Of a stretch of DNA of 64,000 nt, positions 50,453 through 63,359 are shown piece by piece; the stretch's first letter is position 1; every line of letters begins with the position of its first letter. The DNA is taken from assembly GCF_000315625.1 (NCBI RefSeq), contig NW_005434565.1, positions 1-64,000 on the forward strand. Direction: 5' to 3'. Under the pieces are notes generated by a model, which saw only the letters and a program-made list of their open reading frames with translations, was not told the DNA's origin and did no database searches. Both the position numbers and the translations under genes were made by a program. The DNA is from Guillardia theta CCMP2712 (taxonomy: Eukaryota; Cryptophyceae; Pyrenomonadales; Geminigeraceae).

Positions 50453-52133
50453 TCACTCGTCATCCCCCTCGTCCAGCAAGGCGAATGGATTCTTGAACGA
50501 TTCCTTCTCCTTTGGAGGGGCTGCTGCCTCCGCCGCTTTCTTTGGCTCCTCTTTCTTCGGTGCTCTCTTCTGCGAACGCGGGGACATCAGTTGGCACCAT
50601 CGAGCAAGCAAGGCTCACCTCAGCAGCTGCTTCACCCGCCGCTTTTTTATCACCCCCGCTATGAGTATCTTGCGCGTTCCTCTTCTCGTGGTGATTTCCC
50701 GAAGTATTCTTGTCCTTGGGGAAACGCTTTTCCTTCCCTCCCTGTCCTTCACCATCCTTGAAGTCTTTGCCTTCTCTGCGCAAACGTCACTTCCCTCGTG
50801 GCGTTCGCAGCTCAACCAACCTGGGCGGCCTCTGCTCACGTCGAGGCTTCGGCTCAGGTGGCTTTGCGTTCTCTCGCCAGTCGCCCGGGAGATCTTTAGG
50901 CTCCTCGCGCTTCTTACCTGCACCACGTCCAGCTCCTTTCTCATCACGTTCAGCAAGCCTTCGCTTCTCCTCCTGTTCGCGTTTGCGTTCTTCCGCACGG
51001 GCAGCTCTCTCTTCAGCCTTCCTGCGCTCATACTCTGCCTCGTCCCTTGGCTTGGCTTCTCCAAAAGGGTTCGATTTCTCCCGCCTGTCAGACTTGGCGT
51101 CCGAAGACTTGGCGTCTGAATCTGAGCCCTGAGTGTTAACGCTGGCCTGAAACCTCTTTGTCATCCAATCTGCGTCATTCTCGTCCAGATCAAACTCAGT
51201 CGCCTTGAGTCCAGGCCTGGCTCTGTCCCTCTCAACTTTACGTTCACGAGGAGGAGGACGTTCTGGACGAGATGGTGCACGGCTTTCCGCGACTTCACAG
51301 CGAATGGGGCGGTCACGGAAAGGCTTTTCAAGAAGCATGGCGTTCCTGAGACTTTCTGCGTCCTCAAAATCGACGAAGATCATTTTGACCTTCCCCGAGT
51401 CCTTGTGCAACATTACTCTCACACTCTCCACTTTGATGGCATCGCCATCGTGGTAGTGCCTGCCGATCTCTCCCTCCGTGATGTCGAAGGCCACGCGCGG
51501 GTCGATCCCGATGAAGGCAGTGAATGGACCCTTCTCTGGGATTCTCGAGAGCATCTCCTCCGTGGGAGGCTCCCAGCTGTGGGAGGGAGGACCATCCCTC
51601 CTCCTGTCGCGATCGCGCGGGTAGCTATCTCTTGGAAAGTCGTCATAGTCCCTACGGTAGGAGCCTCCACGGTCAGGGTAACGACCTCCATCCATGCCGT
51701 CGTGCCGGTTGTCATCGAATCGGCCTCTTCCTCCACGATCGCGGTCCCCGCGATCGCGGCGGTCAGGCTCCATCCTGCCTCTGGACCCGAGGCCATCGCT
51801 ACCACGAAGACCCCCTCCTCGGCCTTCGTCACGAGCATCTGGCACCGTGATGAGAGTTCTTGGTGACATGACGTAGTGCTCACCTCGATCTACATCTCGA
51901 TTCTCGTTCTGAGGAGCGACATCAGCAGGCCCCTGGACACCAGTCAAGGGAGTTTACTGATCATTTCAGCCCTCAAGTACCTCGAAGTCCTCGAAGACAA
52001 CACCTGCGGGCTTCACAGGCTCAACCTTCTTCCAGGGATTGGCAGCAAGAGGAGGGACGTCGCTGAAATCGGGTTTCGCGTCCACATCCTCTGCATCATC
52101 AGCCCAAGAGTTCGACCGGACCATACCCGACAT
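50453..52133 (-). CDS. eIF4B/eIF4H-like RRM protein
   Basis: The start at 52133 gives MSGMVRSNSWADDAEDVD, which resembles the SWADD opening of eIF4B. After an intron near 51.95 kb comes an Arg/Asp/Gly-rich segment (DRRDRGDRDRGGRGRF, RDRDRRRDG). A single RRM follows (FTAFIGIDPRVAFDITEGEI ... KVKMIFVDFEDAESLRNAML). A highly charged coiled-coil region (EYERRKAEERAARAEERKRE) leads to a last exon ending KNPFALLDEGDDE, stop at 50453-50455. The DRYG-like composition and RRM placement suggest a cofactor of the eIF4A helicase in translation initiation. RNP1 is atypical (KVKMIFVDF), lacking the canonical G-F-G/A-F aromatic pair. GC-rich sequence leaves several other frames open across it; none has domain content. 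Confidence 0.75.
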
Positions 52134-53607
52134 GCTCACGAAGGTCAAGGATTCCTCCTGCTTGACCCTGCCAAGAAACATGTTAACTTTTCATTCCTCC
52201 TCACAGAAATGCAGATCTTGACAATGAAGGGGAGACTTCGGTGAGGAATTAGAGCCAACAGCAAACTTGTAGAGAATTGGATCAAAAATTACTCACACGC
52301 GATCAGGTACTGGTGTATCAAGTCTTTTTCAGCCATCACACATATGATTTCTGCCAAACCTTCCCGATCCTAGCTAATGCCATCCATGTCCATGCACAAT
52401 CCGTTTACAGCATCCACTGATACAGTATCGAACAAGAACAAAAATGCGGAATCTTTTCACTGAGGGAATTACTTCGTCGTATCTAACATCAGTGCTCACA
52501 AGGACTCTTACACAAGAACCTAGTTCCTCACACCCTCTTGCTCGCTTGAAGGGATCCTGTCATCCCCTCTGCTGAAGCCGAGCCCTTTGGAGCAATGCTC
52601 TCGTCCCTCCCGTTCAATGATTGTCATAATTCTCGTCATTCTACCTTGATATGAATGTCTAGAAACTCTTATGGCTCCATGTCCTTCTTACTCCATGAAC
52701 AGCTTGCTCAACTCGTTCGCTTCATCTTCCTCTCCGTCCTCGACCTCCTCCTTCTCATCCTTGTCCAGCATACAAGCATCCTACTATTTTGCTCAGTCTC
52801 CTCGCTCTTCTAGACATCACACTGGTGCTGACCCTCCTCCCCCTCCTCTGCCTGCGCCGCCATTTTCCCATCCTCGACCGCATCGTCATTGCACGCGCCC
52901 TTTACCCCCACCCACCCCTTCTGTTCCATTAAAACTACCCCGCTTTGCAGCTATCACAAGGGTACTCAGATGGAAACAAGGGGTACAATCTCTATGCCTC
53001 ACTCAGGAGGGATAGGGTGTCCTCTTCTAGTATGGGGTAGTAATGCAGCAATGGCGGGAGAGGGGTGGGGTTAGGGTATACCCTACCCCAAGGAAAATAA
53101 CCCCTAACATGTGATGGACCCACCGAGCTCGAGTGATCGCACGGACTGACTACCCCCTCTTTCAGTACCACCCACCAGTTAGAAATATACGGCTACCCCT
53201 CCCCTACATCACCCCTACGTCGTACCCCCTGCCATGTCCAAGAGGACAGCAAGGACCCAGCAAGAGACCCTCATCCCCCAACACGTTGAACGTTGAAACT
53301 TCAGTGAAACTTAGCGGATCTGCACCTTCCGATCTTCCGATTGATTCGGCTCTCAGCTTATTAGGGAGAACAATGCAGACAGGCTCTGTTGTCAGACAAA
53401 CAATACACTGAGATTTTACTCCGCCTGTACATACCACCAGCAACATCGTAATTAATCTACACATATCTCTCGTTCTCGTTCTCTCTTCGTTCTCGTTTTC
53501 TCACGAAGCTCTCCTTCTCTCCCTCTTGGAGACCATGCCCCGCTTCCTTTCTCTTGCCAAGCGTCCAGCTCTTGAACACTCTGGCAGTTGCCTCCTGAAC
53601 CAACGGG
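52134..53607. other. Intergenic, C/T-rich, no gene seen
   Basis: Low-complexity pyrimidine-rich stretch at about 52.68-52.93 kb. An imperfect palindrome GGGGTTAGGGTA/TACCCTACCCC lies at 53067-53089. The open frames here are compositional. Confidence 0.5.
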
Positions 53608-54250
53608 TCAACAAGGAGGAGGAGTTCGAGACAGCCGCACCATCATCTCCTTCCTGCTGTCTGCAGCTATAAGGCGAGCAGCGCGAGAGAAGAGCGAAGA
53701 GCTGTCAGAGCTCTGGCTCGCATGCTCGGAGCTCTCCCTCAGCATCTGCTTCACCGATTCCTTCCATTTGGTGGCCTCGAGCTCCTGCAGGAAGGAAAGG
53801 CAGAGATGCTCCCATACGCCTCGAACAGACACTGCAAGCGCGTCAGGCAAGAGCGAACGCGAGAGGAGGAGCTAACCTGCAGGGTGGCTCTGGTCGAAGC
53901 AACTCTGTACATGCTGCTGGAACACCTTGAAGGATTCGCTTCGTAACTTGAAAAGACTGCGATCCGAGAGGAAGTCCTGCAGACTTCGCTCCTCCCTCCT
54001 ACTCTGCGTCCCGTTCTCCTCTACCTCTTGGTCGTAGTTGGCTGCAATGTCTGCGAGGCTCGACCCGCTGCCATGTCGGCCTCCTGAAGCGACGGGAGAA
54101 TGAGGAGCCTGAGGCGCATGACTGGTGAGGGATGTACAGGCGCACGGTTCAGCAAACCGTTGCAGGAGGAGGCGGAGGAGGCGGCGGGTTGGGCACGCTT
54201 CTCAACTTGGGAGAGACGATAGGATTCTCATGCTAGGCGGAAGGAAACTC
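53608..54250 (-). CDS. Unrecognised protein, Pro-rich then charged helical (partial model)
   Basis: Readable exons: VPNPPPPPPPPAT near 54.2 kb; then SSLADIAANYDQEVEENGTQ and FLSDRSLFKLRSESFKVFQQ (53.87-54.07 kb), joined by a 45-nt GTTAGC...TTGCAG intron. The last exon starts SVRGVWEHLCLSFLQELEAT and ends VRLSRTPPPC, stop at 53608. It looks helical with paired Phe/His residues; a weak resemblance to BART-type helical domains crossed my mind but is not convincing. It lies downstream of the ubiquitin protease on the same strand and could be that gene's C-terminal extension. Confidence 0.45.
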
Positions 54251-54482
54251 AGTTTCAAGCCGCAGGTGAAGGAGGATTTCTTACCAACCCATTAACGCGA
54301 CTGCCCTGCAGTCTCTCCGCCTTGGTGTGTGTTTGGCTGACCTGTGAGAGTGGTCAGGACCGCGAGTGCAAGTGACATGAACCTGATGGTCCGCAGGGTG
54401 CGACCCGTTCCTCCTCTCATAGTCAAGCTGCTCCAGCACAAGTCAGACCCGAGCGATGAGCATCTTGACACTGCAGGCTCAC

Positions 54483-56732
54483 GTGCGATCTGGCTGATGT
54501 TCCGTCCTGGGACTGAGACTGGTCCTCCGAGTCACTTTCATTCTGCACGAGTGATTCTGTGCGTGGAAATCGCCTGCAAAGTCACGAGGCAGGTGAGAGG
54601 GGTGAAGATCGAGCTCAGTAGCGACCTTGCATAGAAGAGGATGTAAGCATTCTGCCTCAGGGCCGTATCCAAGTCAACTTTCATCGTATGACTGCAAGTT
54701 CCTCAGCTCCTGTCCCCCACCTTACTCCTCTCCCACCTGTCATCCATCTGGTACCAACTACCCTCCTTGTGCTTGCACGCATGCTTCACGTACGACAAGT
54801 AGTGTCCATATTGCAAGCTTGAGCCCTCGTGAACAAGAACCTGCTGTGAGATCAGATAGACCAGCCCTGCCTTCTCCTCCTTTCCCTTGGCCTTTCGCCT
54901 TCTCCTCGACCTTCTCCTACTCACCCCATATAAATCATAGATCGAGTTGTTGAAGTGTCTCTCAGGACTGCATAAGGAGTTTAGTTGCGCCACAATGAGA
55001 TCAAGTGTGGTACACCACCTTGTAAGATATGGTCTCATGTCCAAGACGGCTGGATAAGAGATCGATCGGCTGATCTTTCCTCCATGCAATCCCCTGTCCA
55101 ATCAATTTTCAGCGTTCCTTAGCTCGAAGCATTCTTTTCCTCTCCTTCTCATCCTTGCCCAACACCCCATGTGTTGCTTACCAGAAACTGAATCGCTTGA
55201 GCTGTACCACAAGAATGTTGGGCAGCGTGTGTATCCTCAGCTGTTTAGTCGCCTGGGGTGGCCAAATAGTCAGGGTTGTTGATATAAGCTTTTTGTCTCA
55301 CTCACTTGACTTCGTCGTTTGCATTTTTCACACAGATAGGCGTTACTCATCCCAAGTTGCTCTTCGATGGTGTACTGCAAGAGACAATCTGCTCCACAAG
55401 GTCACAGCCGATCAGCAAGTACCTTCAAGCGAGGCACCTTCCAGCGTGTTCGCATTCTGAATCTCAAGAGCCAAATCCGTGATGAGATCGAAGGTCTTGG
55501 AAGATCCTCCGCAGCTACGACATCTCACCTGCACGGCATCAGGGCCACAGAGTTGACAGAGACGCACTCATCACTTCACTGCAGATCTTTCCACCAAAGA
55601 TCTGATGAATGCAAGTGGTCAACTCCAGATGTCGATTCTTCGATAGCCATTCCTGTACGAGAATAATTGAGAATTCGCCACTATCATGCGCTGCTGCATA
55701 CTTGTGGAATGTTGTACGCTTTCTTGTAAGCTTCGAGCTCTAACCTGATGACAAGTGAGGGGAGGGAAGAGTTCATCTGCATGGTGCCTGTGAAGCTTCT
55801 CTAACAGGTTTACAAGGTATTCGTGGGCATCCTCTTGTTCACCAACGTGATGCGATTTGATAATGTTGTCTGGCATGTAGAATCTTAGTGGTCGAGAGAA
55901 GTGGGTTGAGCAAACCTACCAAGATGCTTGAAGAAAGGCATTGGTCGCAAAGAAGTGTTTGAAGATTGAATCATCTTTAAACCGCATAAGCAGCATAGGC
56001 CTCTGAAAAGTAGTACTTCACCTTCATCATGCAGTTTTCGAAAGTTGCGTGGAAGTCCGACTTTAGGTCATGACGTTCCAGAAATTTGACATGGCTTTGC
56101 ATAAAACTTCAAGTCATCCCAAGTATGTAGGCATTCTTTTCAACCTATTTTCTGTCTCCATCTTGTTAATAAGGGTTGGAGTAGCTACCAAACACTGTAA
56201 TCGTGTCAGTTAAACGAAGTGCGAACCGAAGCAAGGTTACCTGCAGGACCGAATTCATGAAGCATGTGTTGCCCAAATTTACCAGTCCGCTGCTTCCTGC
56301 GATCTCAAGCTGCCAGACGTTCTCAAGACATCGAGCGGGGAAGAATTCGTCTGCTTTAGCCGCTGAGAAGGAGAAAGATGTAAGAACGAACAGACTCAAG
56401 TCAGGGAGGAATAAAAACCAGCAGGCGCTGTAGCTCCATTATCTGGCATATCCGGGTACTGGATGCCTGCGATCTCAGAGAGAGCGGCAGGAGAGATCCA
56501 GCATCTTGCTGTTGTAGACTAGTCAGCAGCACCTCATCGTCTCTGATCTTCACCTAAGACATCGCAATCCTTTTCCTCCCACGGCTTCACAAATCTGAGG
56601 ATACCCTGCAGAAAGCTTCAGATTGTTCCTCGAGTACTGAGGATGGAAAGATGCAGTATTGCACGTGCCAATGCACTTCACAGGAATCTTTTCAATGTTA
56701 TCACTCCAACATCTCCCAGTGATCTGATGCAC
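54483..56732 (-). CDS. Ubiquitin-specific protease (USP/UCH family, USP36-like)
   Basis: The Cys box GLVNLGNTCFMNSVLQ, with the catalytic Cys, lies at about 56.23-56.28 kb. Downstream blocks are QEDAHEYLVNLLEKL (about 55.80-55.85 kb), FGGKICSEV and SCGGSSKTFDLITDLALEIQ (about 55.45-55.58 kb), and FNNSIYDLYGV (about 54.93-54.95 kb). The His box VHEGSSLQYGHYLSYV (about 54.79-54.83 kb) follows, with WYQMDD and TALRQNAYILFYAR (about 54.62-54.67 kb). The order is that of a complete USP fold, which removes ubiquitin from substrates. Upstream exons (SPAALSEIAGIQYPDMPDNG; GYPQICEAVGGKGLRCL) give a non-catalytic N terminus. The last recognised exon (ESDSEDQSQSQDGTSARSH) ends at 54483 in a donor, so at least one more exon follows and the true 3' end is unknown. 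Confidence 0.85.
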
Positions 56733-57905
56733 TTTTCTGCTAGCTGCTCGCCCGTAAAAAGTTTCCTCGTTGACACTCTTAGCTCTGCCTTCCGCTCACC
56801 ACTTGTTCTATTTGCTCTCTCCTCTGATCAATCATCTCATGAAGACAGAAGTTTCATCGCTCATCAATCCATTGCTGCTTCATTCCCTTGATAGCTTCAT
56901 CCATGCTGGGCGGTCATCCTACACGTTTGATCCTTCGTCAACGTCCCTCACTGCTTTCTCGCACTCAACTATCTCTCTCGCTCTCACAGTGATATGCCAT
57001 CCCGCTGCTCGTTTCGCTCTCCCCTCTCTCCCCTATCTTTCACCCCCTTGCCCAGCTCCGTCCGTCACCTTCCGCCCCTTTACCGCACAAACCCCATTTC
57101 TCCATCTTTTCGCTTTCCTCCTCCCCGCCATTACTTAGTAGTGGGTAGGGGACAGACGATGAAGGGTACCTTTTTGAAGAAAGAGGTACAGGTTTTCAAG
57201 TACCCCCTTCTTTACCCGTATTTCTTAGTCATGATTACCAGTAATGAAATTTCAAGTACCGGTACTTGTATGATAAAGGGGGTAGGTAAACACATGACAC
57301 GGGTGGACGAATCACGTGGGTATCTTCCTTCTGAGGAACAACTTGAGTTGAAATTATGTCCTTTACAAGGAACAAATCTCCCCGGCCCGGCCCGGGCCTG
57401 CCACAAGCCTGAGTGCGGTACTGCGGCAGCCGATCACTTGGAGAATGTAACGGTCATAACGGTGATACAATCAAAGTAACTAAATATAACGACCAAGTTA
57501 ACCGTCGGCATGGCGGAGGAAGGGGGTAGGAAAGGGCACAGAGAAGAAGGGAGAGACAGAGGAAGAGAGGAAGAGAGCGGCAGGAGGAGTCGATACTTGT
57601 AAGCTGACACAACAAACCGAAGAATGGGACAAGATATGCAATCGAATATCTTGTGGAGCTGAAACCTGTAAAAATTAGCCTCGTTCACCTACAGCTCTTC
57701 AGTTAAAGCCGATCAAAGCCACGGATGTACACTGAATGGGTATGAAGACAGCTCCATCTTAGAAGAAATCTTTTTTACATCATCTTTACCGACTGAGGCT
57801 GAAAGTTTCTTCGGAGTTCTTTACACTTTTTGTCGAGGGTTCACGTGACATTTGAAACTGTGTGAGATGGATAGGAACGGGATGTTGTAGGAGGTCTTCC
57901 ATCCG
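56733..57905. other. Divergent intergenic region
   Basis: No gene supported; pyrimidine-rich at 56.98-57.13 kb. 57253-57268 is a perfect 16-bp palindrome (CAAGTACC/GGTACTTG), amid GGGTAGG and GTACCC motifs. 57381-57402 is a GGCCCGGGCC-rich stretch. Confidence 0.5.
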
Positions 57906-60900
57906 ATGGTAGCTGCAGCATCACGGATTGAAGGGAACATGGGAGAGGGAATAAACAGGGAGCCTTCATTCCAGGAGGAGGAAGATGAATTCTCCGGCGT
58001 CTACTCCATAGACGTTGCAGTGCGGGTGCGACCGTTGAATAGTATGGAGCTAGCGGACTCGCAGCTGCACACTGTGCGCGTGATGGATGAGAAGATAGTT
58101 GTGGTGCTCGATCCTTCCAAGCTGGAGGGCGGGAACGAAGACGACTACCTCCGAGCGCACAGGTGAGTGTTGGGCTCTTGATAACCCCCTTGCTGTTTCC
58201 TGAGGTTTTGGACGTAGGTCAAGGGAAAGGAGGTACACATTTGATCATGTCTTTGATGAGACGGCCTCACAGCAAAAGGTAAGAGTTTCTATCATGTGCT
58301 CCTACTCAAGAGTTCTCTTGATCACTCGTCCTTGCCCACTTCAGGTGTATGCCGCAACGACTGAGAAGCTCATTGGGGGAGTGATGGAGGGGTTTAATGC
58401 AAGCTGCTTTGCGTACGGCGCAACAGGGGCAGGAAAGACTTACACAATGTTGGGGAATAAGGAGAATCCAGGATGCATGCTCCTGACAGTTGGGGAGCTT
58501 TTCCATCGAATCGAAGATGACACGTCGAAGACTTATAGGGTGTACCTGACGTACCTCGAAGTTTATAACGAGAACATCCGCGACCTGCTGAACCCGAGCA
58601 CGGGATATCTCGACCTGCGAGAGGACCCGGTGAAGGGTATCTGTGTGGCTGGAATCACTGAATTCAGCACAACCAACGTGGGGGAGACGATGGAGCTGTT
58701 GCAGAGGGGGAACCTGAACCGGACTGTGGAACCAACCAAGAAGAACGAGACGTCTTCGCGATCGCATGCGGTGATGCAGATCATGATTGAGGCGAAGGAG
58801 AAGACAGCGGACATCAGTGAACAGGTCAAGATCGGAAAGCTGTCCTTGATCGACCTCGCAGGCTCCGAAAGAGCTTCAGCAACTGACAATAGAGGTGCTC
58901 GGCTTGTGGAAGGAGCAAATATTAACAGGTCTCTCCTTGCTCTTGCGAACTGCATCAATGCTCTCGCATCGGATAGCGAGGCAGCAGCTCGGGCCGGAAG
59001 GAATGGGCGGAGGCGCGTGCGATCCAACTTCGTGCCATACCGAGACTCGAAGCTGACTCGACTGCTGAAAGATTCCTTCGGAGGAAACAGCCGAACGGTC
59101 ATGATCACCAACGTATCACCGGCAGGCAACCAGTACGAGGAGACGGTAAACACACTCAAGTACGCGAACAGAGCCAAAGACATTAAGACCAAGGTCGTGC
59201 AGAACGTGGTGGAGCTGGATGCGCACGTGCTGCAGTACCAGAACATCATCCGCGAGCTGCGGTCGGAAGTCAACGAGCTCAAGCTGCAGCTTGCTATGCG
59301 AGAACACCACGTTCCTCTTCCTAGCATCGGGGTCAAGAAGGAGAGGAGCGGGGCAGGCTCGCCGTTTGAGGTGCCGAGAAGCGGGTCGGTCATGTCGGGG
59401 AAGGAAGAGAAGGAGGAGGAGAGCGTGGAGCTGCTCAACCTGAGGAAGAGCATGGGGCGATCAGGACGCTCGAGGAGAGACGTCCGCACTCAGGTATGAC
59501 TAGTGTGCTGGAGTCCCCTCCTCCTTCCTTGGCCTCCTGCTCCCTCCTCCTGAGCTGCTCCCTCCTGAGCTGCTCCCCAGACCTCTTGTTGTCGTTCTGT
59601 ATCTCACTTGAGTCCCGCCAGATGAGCGAAGATGCGCAAGAGCTGGCGACGCGAGCGAAGGGAATCTTCAAAGACCGTGCCAGACTGCTGCGAAGGCTCA
59701 TCGACATCGAGGAAGCGATCTACAGCTCCAAGATCGACCTTGCCGTAATCGGAGTGAGGAAGCGAAGGGAGGAGGAGGGGGAGGAGCGGAAGACTTCCAG
59801 CCCGTCGGGAGATGAGGAAAAGGATGAAGCTGAGCTTCAAAAGCAGATCAAAGAAAAGGTGCTGAACACTCCTCCTCCTCCTCCTCCTCCTCCTCTGCCT
59901 TCTATCCTGCCTGTCCTTCGCTATCTTGTTGTCATTTCATTCTTCGCTCTCCCATCTCTTTCATTCCTCTCCTTCCTCTTACTCGTCCTCCCTTGCAGGA
60001 GCGGCAAGTTGCCGCATTGGTCTCGAAGCTACGGGAGAACGAGGAGGCCGGCAAGGAGATTCAGCTGGCGATGAAGAAGAGGATCGCGGACCCCAACCAG
60101 CTCGAGCGACTGGCCATGCTCGTCAAGAACCACATCCTCGAGATTCAAAACATCGAGCTGCAGCTCCGTGACCGTGCCAAGGAACAGCTCAGCCATCGCC
60201 TCCTCAACGAGGTTGGAAGGAACAGCCAGATCGCCTCCTTCCTCCCCAAGATCGACATCGCCCGACGCCCTGTCTCTCCCAGCAGACAGGTCTGCTGATC
60301 CCGCCCCACCTGCCCCTCCCATACACTTGTTCCTGTTGCTTCTCCCTCCTGATCTGCTTGGCTCCTCCTCCTCCCTCCCGGCAAAGCGCGAAGCCTAACA
60401 ACTTCTCAGCTCTTCACTCCCTCGACGCGCGTTCCTCCTGCTGTTCGAGGCATGCAGGTGAGCAGAAATCCTCTGCGGCCCCTTCGCTTTCTCCTCTCGC
60501 CTGCGCCGTATCCCCTTCGTTTCTGCTCCTCTTCCCTGTCGCTCTCCTCGTCGTTATTTTACTCCCCCCCTTCTCCTCCTCTCGACCTGACTGTCGCTTA
60601 AGGCGTTCGGAAACGCCGCAGAAATCACATCAAGTCGCGTCTACCAGCTGGGCAGGTAGAGCAGCAGCAGAGGACAGCGGGGAGAGCGAGAGGGTGGGGA
60701 AGGGCAGGAGCAAGGAGGGTGGAAACTTTATTTGTCTGAGTTTTTGCCATCCAGCCGCTTGGGCAGCATCTACATGGAATTAGACGAGGAGGAAAGCGAT
60801 ACTGTCAAGGACGGACAGCAGGGGTAGACTCCTTTCCTTTCCTCCTGTCGCCTTCATGACCAGAATCACTCTTCTCCCTTCCTCCTCCTCCTCCTCCTCC

Positions 60901-63359
60901 ACTCTCCTTCCCTTCCCTCCTATCATTCCTCAACCTCTTCCCTCCTCCACTTTTCTCCTCTACTTCCTCTTTCCTCCTACATCTTTCACTTTTCTTTCCG
61001 CTCCTTGTAGTCGAACGCTAATCTTCTCACATTGCCTTGCAGGACCCAAGAGGCGTCGAGGAGGAGCAGCGTGAGGAGCAGCGTGGAGGCAACGGATGTG
61101 ATCGTGTCAGACGTGCCGACTGTTGACCCCGTGGAGGAGCTGAAGAAAGGAGACACAGTGAGAATATCTCCTGCCCGCGTCGATAAGGTGAGAAGAAGGG
61201 GAGGCGTGGAGAGGGAGGGAAGGAGGAAACCAGGACGATGAGGTGGGGGGTTGAAAGAACGAGGACGAGGACGTGGAAGAGGACGAGACTTATATTAACA
61301 ACAGAAGGCACCTCGAGGAGGAAGTGGAAACGCACAACAGACGAGCCACGAATCTATCCAAGAGCGACAGATTGAGAGGTGAGGAGAGGATGTAGGAGGG
61401 AGGATGGAGACGTGCTGACAAATGCGAAGATACCGCGAGAGGCTGCAGCAGAGACAAGAAGTTCTCCGCAAGCAGAAGGAGTTCCAAGCTGCTCATTCCG
61501 ACAGGTGGAAAATCATCTCTACCTTCTCCCCGCTGACTCGACAATCTTGCATAGAAAACGATACCGGCAGATGGCAGAAAGAAGGTGGGACATTCCCTCT
61601 CTCGAGCCTTCGTCCACATCATCATCATCATCATCATCATTTCTCTGACACAACTTCATTCGGCTTTCTCTGCCTCCGATGCCTCCTCGTTCTGACATGC
61701 CAGCAGACAATCCATCGATCGCCCTCCCATTCGTCATCCCAGCGCCGAGAGAAAGGATCTCGCGCTGGAAAGAAAGCTGTCGGACGGTAGCGAGAGGAGG
61801 AGATTTACCCCGGAGAAGTCCCAGGGGCAGGTGAAATGCATTTTCCTCCGCATTCTTTTCCCTCCCTCCTCCTTCTCTCACTTTCTGCAAATGTGACCTT
61901 TTTCTCTCTCCATCCTCGCCCTCCGACTTCATCCTCCTGTCCTGACTCGTTGTAGGATCAGGGGCTCAACATGGACAAGACGGAAATCAGAAACATCATG
62001 AAACCTCTCCAGGTTTGACTTCCTCTCCTCCCCTGCTCTCCGCGCTCTTGCCCTCAGTCCTCTTGCCCTCCCCTCACAATGTTCTCACTCGCTTCACTTG
62101 CAGGCGGAAAGTCAGGCAGACCGTCTCCTTGAGCTTCAAGAGCGATACAACCTTGGCAAGCAGGTTCTCCTCCTCCTCCTCCTCCTCCTCCTCCTCCCTC
62201 CCTCCCTCCTCCTCCTCCTCCTCCTCCTCCTCCTCCTCCTCCTNNNNNNNNNNNNNNNNNNNNNNNNNNNNNNNNNNNNNNNNNNNNNNNNNNNNNNNNN
62301 NNNNNNNNNNNNNNNNNNNNNNNNNNNNNNNNNNNNNNNNNNNGTCCTCATCTTTCACTTCAGAATGCTGCACAAAAGAAACATGTTCGAAACAAGATTA
62401 TCAGACTACAGGTGCCACTGCTCTAACTGCCTCCTTCACGCATGTTCTCCTGCTCCCTCACACCAACTCTACCCATCCCTCCTGCCCCCGTCTGTGTTTG
62501 GCTTCTCTGCTGCTTTTTGTCTTGTCTATCTCAAGTGCTTGCAGGCGAAGCATGTGAAGCCGAGCGAGCCTGAGGCTCCTCTCTCAGCTGAGCGGTAGGG
62601 AGGAGGAGGAGGAGGAGGAGGAGGAGGAGGAGGAGGAGGAGGAGGAGGAGGAGGAGGAGGAGGAGGGATAGGCTGAGGTGCTGGCAGGGGGTCGGAAGCG
62701 AATCCATACGAAAAGCCTCGACATGGCCCGATGAGGAGGCGACTAGAAGGATGTGAGGGACTTGTGGCCTCTCCGACTCTCCGCTTGACTCACCTCTCTC
62801 CTCTGCCCCTCACTGTGCTTGTTCCTCTTGCTTCCTCCTGCCCTCCCCTTGTCGCTGCTCTCCTCGACCTCTGCTGACGGGGTTGTAGACGAGCATGGTC
62901 AGAGCCCCTTCGCCTCCAACGAGAAGATGTCCATCGCCAACGGATTCTCTCACAACCAGAAGCTTGCAAAGTGAGGGGCCGGAGATGCGATAAAGAGCGC
63001 TAGGGGAAGCAGAGGATCAGCAGCAGAGAGGAGGGAGGAGAGATTCATGGAGGAGGAAAATAGGAGAATAGAGGAGAGAGGAGGGGGAGGGGGAAGGGAA
63101 GGGGCGATCCATAATGAGCCTGTGCAGGGACAATCCGTACGCGCAACGAGGAAGCGGGCTCAACAACAACCAGAACCACATCTTCGACAACCTCCGAGGA
63201 TACCCCCCTCGTGCGAACCCTCTCCTCGCACGTACGATGAGACTGACAGCTAGAGCAGGTGATCCATACATGTTCGAGGTGCAGCGAGCGCGACAGGTGA
63301 CAAGGAGAGAGAGAGAGGGAGAGAGCGTGACTTGTTGGCAGATGAGAGGCAATCAATGA
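57906..63359 (+). CDS. Kinesin-8/KIF19-like motor protein
   Basis: N-terminal motor: SIDVAVRVRPLN, the P-loop FAYGATGAGKTYTML, switch I NETSSRSHAV, switch II LIDLAGSERA, and NFVPYRDSKLTRLLKDSFGG. The neck region TLKYANRAKDIKTKVVQNV with QYQNIIRELRSEVNELKLQL matches kinesin-8 (KIF18/KIF19), plus-end motors that trim microtubules and control flagellum or spindle length. The first introns are clear: GTGAGT...GACGTAG and GTAAGA...CTTCAG, entering VYAATTEKLIGGVMEGFNAS. Coiled-coil tail exons follow (MSEDAQELATRAKGIFKDRA; ERQVAALVSKLRENEEAGKE). The final exons carry FASNEKMSIANGFSHNQKLA and DNPYAQRGSGLNNNQNHIFD, ending at 63359 if the last exon reads through. Tail introns are long and CT-rich, and one holds a 100-N gap. 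Exons between 60.3 and 62.9 kb are only partly resolved. Confidence 0.88.
62166..62243. repeat. (CTC)n microsatellite abutting assembly gap
   Basis: Near-pure CTC/CCT repeat in a kinesin intron. The run of Ns begins immediately after it, so the true repeat length is unknown. Confidence 0.97.
62244..62343. other. Assembly gap (100 N)
   Basis: Exactly 100 Ns, the conventional size for a gap of unknown length, within a kinesin intron beside a trinucleotide repeat. Sequence resumes just before an exon (GTCCTCATCTTTCACTTCAG, then AATGCTGC). Confidence 0.98.
62598..62667. repeat. (GGA)n microsatellite
   Basis: About 23 tandem GGA units, on the same strand as the kinesin and of opposite purine/pyrimidine polarity to the CTC tract at 62166. 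Confidence 0.97.

Noticed and set aside
49844-51866. Several long overlapping frames opposite the eIF4B-like gene and across the kinase 3' end
   Set aside because: GC-rich DNA leaves shadow frames open; the domain-bearing frames account for the region.
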